From Ancylostoma caninum (Eukaryota > Nematoda > Chromadorea > Rhabditida > Ancylostomatidae), in NCBI GenBank assembly GCA_037903475.1, contig JBAJFG010000389.1, forward strand, positions 310,001-374,000: a stretch of DNA of 64,000 nucleotides, in the 5' to 3' direction. The stretch's first letter is position 1. Each line of letters starts with the position of its first letter. A model generated the notes under the pieces. The model made no database searches, had not been told where the DNA came from, and saw only the letters and a program-made list of their open reading frames with translations. A program made the translations under genes and the position numbers. Positions 23,895-33,500 of the stretch are shown piece by piece.

Positions 23895-25003
23895 GTAAGC
23901 CACTAAATAAACTGCAAAGGAAACAAGTATAAGTCCGAGAGCTGGGTAGAAAATACTTCACGCTAGAAGAAAACGAAAAAAATGATGTGGTTAACGTGAA
24001 GAAGTTAGCTAACTTTGTATTAACGCAGAGGAATTAGCCAATTCTTTATAACAACTCACTACTGAAGTTAGTGTGTAAGGGCAGCATGCAAATAGGATAA
24101 ACCGGCATCACTACTTATGGAAAACTAAACGCTGAATCTAAGTTTATCCATTCTGGCCAAGTTTTCCCTTCTCTAATTCTGATGGGACACGCTCGTTCAT
24201 ACCTTTCGGAATGAGTTAGAGTCTCAATTAATTATAGTAACTGTGCACAAATTTACTTTATCAGTTAGCATGAGTTGGTTTTTGTGGACATTTTCGGGCG
24301 AAATAAGTCTTTGAGGTCGGACTTGGCTGCGTTAGACAAGCCGGAGGCCACCCTTTAAAGGCAGCACCCACGGAAAATTTCGTCTCGAACATGTTCACAG
24401 TTTTGAAGAACCCTGGGCTTCGGGAGTACGAGCTGCACTGGAAGTGTCCCTTTTCTACTTATGGAGGTTCTCTTAGGACCAGACGGACTTTTCCTCAGCT
24501 GATTGTACGTGTTTTCGTGCTCTCATTTTCGCTGTCAAAGCATCGAAATCTTTTTGATGCGCAGAAAACATCGATTAACAGCTGATCTATTTTTCAAACC
24601 ATCGCCTTTCCAGGAGAATTTCTTCGTTATACCTCCAGAATTATGCAGATTTCCCTCACCTTTTCAGTTTTTAGCGTCCTGTAACTGCGTTCCTTTTTCG
24701 ATTAAAATTCTACGATAATTCTACGATAGCATGACAATTGGATGAGTCGTTCAAATTTTAGCATGACATCACAGAAGGATCTCCTTGTAGAAGTTTCCTT
24801 TGAGCACTCTTCTGGGCTCCGGCTTTTGTATGCACTAAAGATTCGGTCATTCGAGCGTAGTAGTTCAGCATTAATGTTGCCATACTTGCCACTCATCTGT
24901 TCAAGCGAATTTAATGGAGCACCCAGAGTGCATATAAATAAATAAATAAATAAATAATTGCCTTGGTTTGATTATTGTTAGAGCTAGTTTCTGAAGAAAT
25001 TTT
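23895..25003. other. No recognisable gene; TAAA tract at 24935-24957
   Basis: Open frames are short and unsupported. The TAAA tract (six units) is one of several in the window. Confidence 0.4.
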
Positions 25004-25290
25004 GGCCCGTAGTAAACGCCCCTAAACTTCAGGTGAACTCAAATGAAATGTCAACTCTAAGTTTGGCTAGCTCACTTCAACGTCCACTCACCTCATACGT
25101 ATCAGAATAAGAAGCTGAACTTAGAGTTGGCAGCGATATCACGGGAGTTCAGTGAAAAACTCAACTAAGTGTTGAGCAAGATGTCAACTCTGAGTAAAGT
25201 GGTCAGAAAATTGAAGAAATAGGGTTATCATCACAGGAGAGGCCGATAAGCACCTCCCGAGCTACTTAAGCTGAACTCTGAGTTGACGTG
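25004..25290. mobile_element. Fold-back repeat, GGCCCGTAGTAA family, AACTCTAAGTT units
   Basis: It begins GGCCCGTAGTAAACGCCCC, as in the elements at 5970 and 8581. The interior is filled with variants of AACTCTAAGTT/AACTTAGAGTT in both orientations (near 25050, 25118, 25186, 25273). The right terminus is not identifiable, so it is truncated or diverged. Confidence 0.55.
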
Positions 25291-25391
25291 CATGATGACC
25301 GGGTAACGTGAAATGCCTCGTATAAATGATTCAATTTCTTTTCAAACTGACATGTTTCGAACTGATAACGCTTGGCACTGGTATATAAACG

Positions 25392-25751
25392 ATGAATGGA
25401 GAGTTCGTTCCTGTCAGATACGAAGGAGACGAACCGAACTCGGACAAAGTGTGGCATCAACAGAGTCGTTCGCACGGCATGTCACCCACTATCGGGTCCA
25501 GGTGTGTATTGAGCATGGATTTCTGTGAAATTTTCAGTTTCCCACCAATGGACACTGACGCAGTCTTTCAGCGACGGCGCCCAATAGTGGGAGAAGAAGA
25601 AACATCTCGACATTTGAAAATCCAATCAATCAATAGTCGATTCGAAGTGGTTTCATTTTGGAAAACTCGTCCTACCTCTCAACTCGGCATTGAGAGGTTG
25701 GATGAAGTATTACTATGGGCCTTTAATTTTCTCTCATTTTTTCCTTATTAG
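25392..25751 (+). CDS. Small gene candidate, charged protein of unknown function
   Basis: ATG at 25392 opens a 119-codon frame (MNGEFVPVRYEGDEPNSDK, VFQRRRPIVGEEETSRHLK). A 36-bp intron can be removed in phase (25502-25537; GTGTGT to TTTTCAG), and another can be proposed at 25707-25751 (GTATTA to CCTTATTAG) giving the C-terminus ERLDEGIP. The frame has an upstream in-frame stop just before the ATG. A TATATAAA string lies at 25381-25388, too close to the ATG to be its core promoter unless translation starts further down. No domain recognised. Confidence 0.45.
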   Translation: MNGEFVPVRYEGDEPNSDKVWHQQSRSHGMSPTIGSRCVLSMDFCEIFSFPPMDTDAVFQRRRPIVGEEETSRHLKIQSINSRFEVVSFWKTRPTSQLGIERLDEVLLWAFNFLSFFPY

Positions 25752-26741
25752 GGAATTCCGTGATGTTCAGATCTTCGAGTGACTTCTCTGTTAAGAGGTA
25801 CTAATTTTCCAAGGGTTATTTGCATTGTTACGATGCGGGTAGGGTATGGTTTAGAGGGAATAAATGATTTTACGAAGATCCGTCTAACAAAAAAGACTGC
25901 CTTATCGGTCTTTTGAAATTTCATGGAGAGTGGTCTAGCTCCAGTGGTGAAATTCCTTTGTCAGTGAGTTGACGAGAGAAGCTGAGTCTCCTCAAAACAT
26001 CATTTTTGGGTTTCTAAACCAGAGGTACTCATAATAAATGCGTTAGTTGTTAGCGTTAGCATAAAGCAATTTACGTAGCTATGTATAAATATATAAACGC
26101 AAACTTTAGGGCATTGAGTAAATAAATAAACAGTCATATGCTCTCTAACCACAAAATGTTCGACCTCACGAAAATTCCTAGTAACAACACATGTGTTAGA
26201 GGTTTCCATGGGCATTTTTATCCACATACTCTTCACACATATTTATCCCATCTTTTGGAAACATAAGAAATGCTCTGTACTAGCTTTGCTTCCGTGATGA
26301 GCTTGAAAATATTCGAGCTAATAGACAAGTGGACAAATGGTATTGAATCAAGTAAGAAAATAATCATGTCCAGGATCATTGAGTCGAAGTTGAAATTTGG
26401 TTATGTCCGAGCGAATTTGCAGACGTCACTCTGCGACTTGTTTCATTATTTTTAGCGAAGATAAATAGAACACCAATTCGTTTGGTAAGGTTTGCTTCAA
26501 ATGCCAGTTATGTTACCACTAGGTCAGTAATGCGTCATCAACCCTAGCTAGTAACGCGTCGGAACTGTGTCCTGAAATACTAGCGAGTTAAGCAGTTGTG
26601 GAAGTGCCCTTATCTCTGATTTACAACGATCCTCAATTGAGTTTCATCGTTTTAGAATCGCTCCTCATTTAGAACACTTTCTTGATTTGACTTGTTTAGT
26701 AACCGAAACCAGTCTTATCAACCCAGACTCATTTTATTTTC
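25752..26741. other. No recognisable gene
   Basis: Only short shadow frames; no RNA gene or repeat was recognised. Confidence 0.35.
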
Positions 26742-27158
26742 CTATAACTTATATATTTGTATAAGGATTTGATTTCTCGAGCTTTGAGCAGATAAATTAG
26801 GAGCTTTGTTGATGTGACAGAATGCCTTCTCATTCATGCATTGAAAAAAAGGATAGATACACACATGCTTCGAATAATCTGCAAACAAACATTGTACGAG
26901 TAAAAGTCGTTTAACAATCATTAACTCGTTGGGTGGCTTGATAAGGGGACTAGATGTCATGAACCGAAACGAGTTCATCAGTAGATTTTGATTTCTCCAT
27001 GGTCTTCTTGGTGTCCTGCACTCATTGACGTAAAGAACCAAATATGTATACACATTTCCTGAATTACTGTGCATGAACAGAATTCTCGTCTGGATATACA
27101 TATTCAAAGTAGATTGCTTACCAGCAACAGAAAGACATACTATGAGAATGAATCTCAT
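26742..27158 (-). CDS. Candidate small secreted protein
   Basis: The ATG at 27158 starts a short signal-peptide-like stretch (MRFILIVCLSVAG) that ends exactly at a GTAAGC donor. The frame stays open for 138 codons, and an in-phase intron can be removed up to an acceptor TAATTCAG. The mature part has five Cys and the C-terminal segment SKHVCIYPFFQCMNEKAFC, preceded by another possible acceptor TTTGCAG. The ATG lies 14 bp below a CATTCAG that could be a trans- or cis-splice acceptor. Exon structure is unsettled and no family is recognised. Confidence 0.4.
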   Translation of the reverse strand: MRFILIVCLSVAGKQSTLNMYIQTRILFMHSNSGNVYTYLVLYVNECRTPRRPWRNQNLLMNSFRFMTSSPLIKPPNELMIVKRLLLVQCLFADYSKHVCIYPFFQCMNEKAFCHINKAPNLSAQSSRNQILIQIYKL

Positions 27159-27800
27159 TGTTATGGTACCTGAATGTTAGCTTGAGTTTCCAGTAGTTCT
27201 GCATATTCCTAGAATTTTCTCTTATGCAACATTCCAAGTGAAAAACGAGGTGTGCTCTCAAAGCCAATTATCACTTGCAGTCATAGCAAGTGATTTGTTG
27301 AGTATAGAGTGAAAACAACACCTTCGGCTCTATGCGCAACACCAGCAAAGGAAGACGAAATGGGAATTGCAAGGACAAAAACTTGGCCACAGAATACTTG
27401 TAAACTGTGGCGACTTCTCTTTCCCAACAATGAACATCAGCTCGCGGATTAATTACATATGTGTGCTCCGAGAAAGATGACGTTTTCTATTTGTTCAAAA
27501 TAACTTTGTGTAATCCTTTTCAAAACACTCGGTAAGGCCAAGGGTGTAGTAAACTTACACTCAGCTAAGATCATTTGAGCCTTTCTAAGCTGAGGAATAA
27601 AAGTATCGGCATGCTTTTAGCTTTTTGATAAAAAAACGGGGTTGAATCGATGAACAAGAAGCTAAAAGCCTCTCGTGCGTTTTTCATTGTTTCTGTTACT
27701 TTCTCTCAATGACACGTGCCTCTGATGCATGCCAAATGTTTTCTCGAACATATGACAGTGCCGCAGCCGATTAAGAGCTACTTACAAGACACTCACTTAC

Positions 27801-27882
27801 TTCTTTACACGCTTTAGTGAAGATTTTTTCTTGGTCAGAGACTATAGACGCATCCCTTTTTGATAGTTCCTGTTTTGACGAT
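27801..27882 (-). CDS. Putative small exon, unknown
   Basis: Acceptor AAGTTTCAG and donor GTAAGT bound 27 codons (SSKQELSKRDASIVSDQEK and on). It lies upstream of the 27158 ATG on the same strand, so it belongs either to a separate gene or to nothing. An ATG frame at 27960-28037 ending in GTGAGA could be an upstream exon, but the phase does not fit this acceptor. Confidence 0.25.
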
Positions 27883-29310
27883 CTGAAACTTTTCTGGCAG
27901 AAGTTTTTAATAGATAAATAGATTTCAATAATAAACAAATTATTAAAGAAAGTCTCACTTGCAGTAATAGAAACTTCTATACATCCGTTCGCGACAATGA
28001 CGCAACAGTTAGTTTTTCGCCCAGAAAAGACGGCCAACTAGCGGTCTTTGTCATCGTTGTTCTTCAGGTTCTTCTCTTGGGTCGGTGCTCAACACTTGTT
28101 AACACGGCTACTACGAGTCACAGGCATCACGAGCTTCCACTGTGCATGGTTGAAGGCAGCACCCATGGAAGCATTCGTGCCTAAGATTTTGATCAGTTTG
28201 CAACCTTAGCAATTGTCCCCACAGTTCTGCGGAGACTGTAGCATGGAAAACGTAACTGTGTTTAAGATACAACCAAAACTACCCAGGTTTCAGCACTAAC
28301 AAAAACTTTTTTTTTGAAATTCATTGAATCTTTTGTTTCTACTGGTCTCCTTGCTTGGATTTTCAACTTTTGCTGGATATTAGAGTTCGGCTAGTATCCA
28401 TTCAGTGGCTTCTTGGATTTCTACATATCACTTCTCTCCTGCGAATACCCGGAACGACAGGTCAGTTTAACTTTCTCCTTTTTTACTCTTATGCCTCCCT
28501 CCCTTACTGACGAGCAAAGAGGGAGGCATATCTCCTTGGTTCTTTTTTTCCGTATAAGGGGTAATTGTGCGAAACGGAAAATAGAGCTATCTATCTTACT
28601 TCTAGTAGTTTATTAGTTGAATGTCCAGGATCCTGGATCAGCTAGATCAGCATGGGGTTGTTCGATCGAGCTGTGATGGCAGTGGAGCATTGCTGCCAGC
28701 CGATTTTCTGGACACTCATTTCTTTTCTTGTTATATTATATTAACACAGTGCAGACAATGTAAGCACATGGTGCACACGCGAAATGTGCTCTCCATGTCC
28801 ATAAAACATTCCCCTGTGCTCAGGTAGTCGAAGTGGTAAATTACCAGAAAAAATGCCTTCTAGCCACCAGCGCTGGTCACGCAAAAATGTTCTCTGTCCG
28901 TAATATGTTGAAGTTCTTCCTTTGTTCGTAACTTTTATTTTGAAAAGTTAGCGGTATCGATATACTTGGATCGATCCACACCAAATAATTCGCTTAAATA
29001 GGCTCAAGCGCTGCCACAGAACGAGAATCTTAACAGCTGCGACTGCTTTCAGCATTGTAACAGTGTTTAGTGACTGGAATTAACACCAACTGTGAAGAAA
29101 ATATCGAGGTTGAAAACTTCTTTTCTGAAAATTGCTGCTTTTGAAGATCTCTCGCTTCCAACCAACTTAGTTTACTCAGCTCTCAAGGGCGGGTTTAGTG
29201 GAATGAGCCTGGATTCGGCCTAAGCCTTCGTTGAAGATGTATTTTCTTTCTTATATTGCGCAGAATGTACGAACTTAGACCTATGTATTAACAGCAGAGC
29301 CATGAGAAAT
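27883..29310. other. No confirmed gene
   Basis: Plus-strand frames at 28413-28616 and 28621-28827 lack splice or family support. Nothing else is recognised. Confidence 0.35.
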
Positions 29311-29419
29311 TTACCAAAGGTAAATTGATGGAGACAACAAGCTGATAACGAGTAGAAGTGCTAGTGACAGGATGCCAGCTATCCCATGGGTTCCTCCTCC
29401 AGAATATGGGACAATTTTC
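29311..29419 (-). CDS. Possible last exon with GPI-anchor-like tail
   Basis: After an acceptor (ACGGTAG) the frame reads KIVPYSGGGTHGIAGILSLA and on through an uninterrupted hydrophobic segment to a stop. A small-residue cleavage region, spacer and terminal hydrophobic stretch make up the usual GPI signal layout. A second frame of the same exon is also open (ending ILEEEPMG) and would join a possible exon at about 29505-29680, so the reading frame is not certain. Confidence 0.3.
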
Positions 29420-30587
29420 CTACCGTTAAAATAAGCGGGCGAAATTTTTGTAACGCTTCTAATTCTAACTTTTCTCAAAAATGATAGCAGCATTTTCTGC
29501 TACCGACAAGGACGGACTCGTCACTTTTTTGAAGGAAAACCAGCCAAATTTGACATGTCCTCTCCTTGCTTGTGAGCGAATGATGTCATTCTGTACGTCA
29601 TGTAGCGCTGCTCGTCGTTCTCATGGAATTCGCAAACATGCAAACATTTCTTTAAAACGAACGACAACTGAAGGAGCCCTAAATTGTCATCTTTCAGAGC
29701 ATTTCCATGTTTTCACTGAGATGTCCTTCTTTTTTCGCATCTGACGTCCAGGTGAAAACGCAAGCGAGCGTAAAGTAGTGTTCTCAAGAGTCAGATGCAT
29801 TCTTCCTGAGTGGTTTCGTTTCCTAATAGCACTCGAAAAAGAGGAGTTGCGAGTTTTCTTTGAAACAACTCAACTTTGGCCTTGGTTTTTGAAGAAGTTG
29901 TAAATGCACTTTCTTTGTGTTAAATAAACCACCTCTTGATCAACACGACCGCGAAGAATTAGTGTAACTGAAGAAATCTATGTGAATCCGTAAATCCAGC
30001 ATTTTCATGGAACCTTTGCGAGAATTTTCTTGGCGGCAAACGTTCTGATAACATCTTCTTCGATCAGTTCAATAACATCTTCCAAGATGGACAGAGAATC
30101 ATACAGTTATGCATCGACACTAATAATTTCACCACCGTGTTTATAATTTCACCACCGTGTTTCAGTGCTTATCCAGAATCTTCAAGGATCTGGAATTTTT
30201 TTACACTGCAAAAGGAGTTCTTAGATTACACGTTCTATCACTCGGATTCCCCAGGATGTAACAATGAAGAGTTTCCCAGCTTTCAAACTTCATTCAGAAT
30301 CAATGTGTGGGAATGTACACAAATAAATAAAACTACTAGAAATACAGCTTACTTTAAATAACAAGACGCACAATCTGAATAAATCTACTGTTCATTTTAC
30401 TTCTGATCTATAAATCCCTCAGTAAGTGCTTTTATTTCAATGTGAATGCAATAAATTAATAAACCGTGGGCCTTTTCGATTTCCTGCTCAGTGATAGTGC
30501 AAAATTCATTAAATCCGAGAAGATACACAGAGATGGCCATTCACGAATGATTTATCATCAATAGTCCCGCGCAATAAACGGTACTAT
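29420..30587. other. Intergenic
   Basis: Frames at 29481-29744 (plus) and its minus counterpart are ambiguous. A plus-strand frame at 30137-30361 contains a 21-bp tandem repeat of 'ataatttcaccaccgtgttt' (30121-30162) and no motif. Possible minus-strand AATAAA at 30429-30434 serves the gene at 30588. Confidence 0.35.
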
Positions 30588-33500
30588 CTATTTTCTGTCG
30601 CCTCTCGTCGCAGTTCTGTCGGTGATTGAGTTGGATTCCTGAGCCTCTTGCTCTTCCGGTGCCACGGTGGTAGATGGGACATTCTCTACACCAGGCGCCG
30701 CTGTAGTCGTAGGAGTGTTGTCAGCAACGTCTGGCTTCTGAGATGGTTCCGGCTTTTCTACGTCTTCTGACGTCGTCTTTGTTTCCTCTTCGTCTGTCGG
30801 TGCAGAAGTCGATGCCTTCGGGACTTCTGGTGAATCCGTTGACTCCGGGGCTTCCGTGATTTGAGGTTCCGTCGTAGTGTCCACATTGAAAAAACCACCA
30901 TTTTCCACAACCTTTCCTTCACCATCCGTAACTGTGGTCTTTCCATCTTTTGTTTCGTAAACGTAAGTCACTCCGTTAACCGTTAATTTAACGGTGCTAA
31001 CTGTTTTTCCGTTAATCGTTTGCTTCGATGTGCTGAGAGAATAGGAACTGTTTCCAGGGAACTTTGCTGTGTACGTCTTTCCTCCAATTTCTTGAGTGAT
31101 TTCTAATGTGTCATTCACATGACGGATGCCACTTCCACCTTTTCCTTTTTCAATGGCATCAGTGATGTGCTCGTCTACCTTCTTCCACCAGTCCGGGCCG
31201 AAAAAGTTCTGAAAAAGAGAATTTCACGTTTCCTCAAGTATATTAGGGTTCTCTCAAATATATTACCGAGAAATCAGGGAAGGTTGGGAACCTTGGGAAG
31301 GGGAATCCATTCGGGAATGGATTCCATGTGCTTGGGAATATACTGAAACCGCTCGGAAAAGGATTGAAGTTGTCAATCCCAAAGTGCGATGAAAACTGAA
31401 ATGTAGGGACTTGAACATAAGTAAGTCTTTACTTTTGTGGAACACAAGTTTTTACTCAGAAGTGAATTTTCGTTTTCCATATTTCTGTTGTTTTAATTTT
31501 TTTCAAGAAAGAAAGGATATGAAACTAGATATCATGATATAGTTTGGTGCGATGCAAAATTAATAATGAAGGAATAACATGAAATTGGAGTCTAGATCCA
31601 AGAAAAAACGAAACAAGGATGGAATTGATTGATTATGGAGGATGGAATTCATGGAGGATGGAATAATTGCTAGATTATCCGGTTGATGTATCTATCCACG
31701 GAGAGTTTCATCAGAGCTTGGATTGAAAACACATTTTAATGAGATCATGGATCGTACTATTTCATAACAAGTTCATAGCTACTGCTTTCGGATTTCCATT
31801 CCATTTGCTTTGGGCTGCAACAGTGCACATTTTGCACGCTCTTCTAAAATCGTCCATGTATAATTCATGCAAATACATTCCTCCAGCATTTCTCACGCAA
31901 AGGCACTGTATCTATTATTGAACAACTAAGCGAAAAATAGATACAAACCATATGTGGGCGATTTTATAACAGCTGCTAGAATGTTCAATATTTCCTTCAA
32001 ACGAAATGGGATCTGAAGGTGTTGAGGCCAGTCTATTATGAATGCTTACAATCGATGGAATGATTTAATAGTATTTTCAATCCAGGTTTGGATGACAGCT
32101 TCCAGCCACTAAACGATAGCTATGTTGATGGCGTTGCTTCGTGGCAAAATGAGCTTTCATGGGAAAAAGCATTGAAACTGGCGTTTTCAATGCCTTTTCT
32201 AGATTTCAAAAATAAAAAAAACAGTGGTGCGTTCTAGAATAGTTTGCTCAATTTAGTCGATTTATTTCGCAACTTCATTTAGATTTTGATATTGTTACCG
32301 CAACTTCATGAAAACCAGTTGCGGTAACAATATCAAAATCTGAAATATAACAGTATCGATAATGGCAGCACTTTCAGTTGCGCTTCTCTAGGAAAAGGAC
32401 TACTGAAAAAGCAATCGTAGCAATACCTAGAAAAGTGAACGAATGTCTTTTGTTACGGATGACTTGCACTTTTTTCTTTGTTTTGGAGTTGCATCTGTCA
32501 ATCTTTGCTAGCATACTCGCTTACAAGTAAATGCTTAGGAAGTTATGTGGAAGTGTGATGAAGTTACTAGACCTTCGACTCAGTTACCAGGGAGGGCGCA
32601 CCATTCTTCCAAGAGGTCAAGATGTAGCAGTGATTTCATAACTAGAAACTGATTTTTTTCGCAGAGGTCACATGGGTCTCCCATCACGGTAAAGTGAACG
32701 CCATAGGGCTCATCTACCAAAAAAAAGCCCTAAACCTAGCAATAGCAAGTAAAAATGCAAAGAAAGACAAGGAGAATGCAGAACCTAGTCCTCTTCGATT
32801 CTCATTTTGTAGCTAGATATGCAAAATAGAAACAAGTTAAAGTTTTCCTATTTCTTTGACTAATTCTTTTCAGATAGAAAATTTTGTTCACCTAAGTCGT
32901 AATCTGCTAGTCGGGAGGGCTCACGAATGTTCAAGGAATCTTTTTTTTAGCTGGGCTCTCGAGGAAAAGTTAAGTCTTTGCGATAGAATAGACGTAGAAA
33001 ATGCACTTTAGCGGATTACTCATTTAAGAAAATACGCTTGTTGTTTGACTGTATCCTATTTCGAAATCTTTTTAAACTCTCAAACATTACGGCTGCCTGC
33101 GATGCAGCAATAGTGTGGATTAAAAGCACTGAGAAAGGCAATGGTATTTTTCTACTCAAGGTCTACATTCAAATAACCCAGGATAAGCCAGGATTACCTC
33201 TGTATATATGATGACATCTGTAACACCGAATTTGGTGAAGTAGTATGTAGGGCATATGGAAATGAGCGGTACCAGCCACTTCCTGGTGTCTGCTAAAACC
33301 TCAATGATTTCGCTCTATACCTACTGCTTTTTTTTCCTGTGATCAAAACACCTCCAATGGTCCGTTCCATGAAATTCAAAAACATGAGTTTTTTTTTCTA
33401 AGACCAGGTACGACAATGCGTTACTTAAATGGGAGAAATTTGTACCTCTTCTACCATTGGGTTCTATATCAACAAATCCAGAGAGTATCGAGTTTTATTG

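Noticed and set aside
26742..27158. Kunitz-type inhibitor reading of the Cys-containing frame
   Set aside because: Cys spacing and the conserved FxYGGC core of Kunitz domains are absent.
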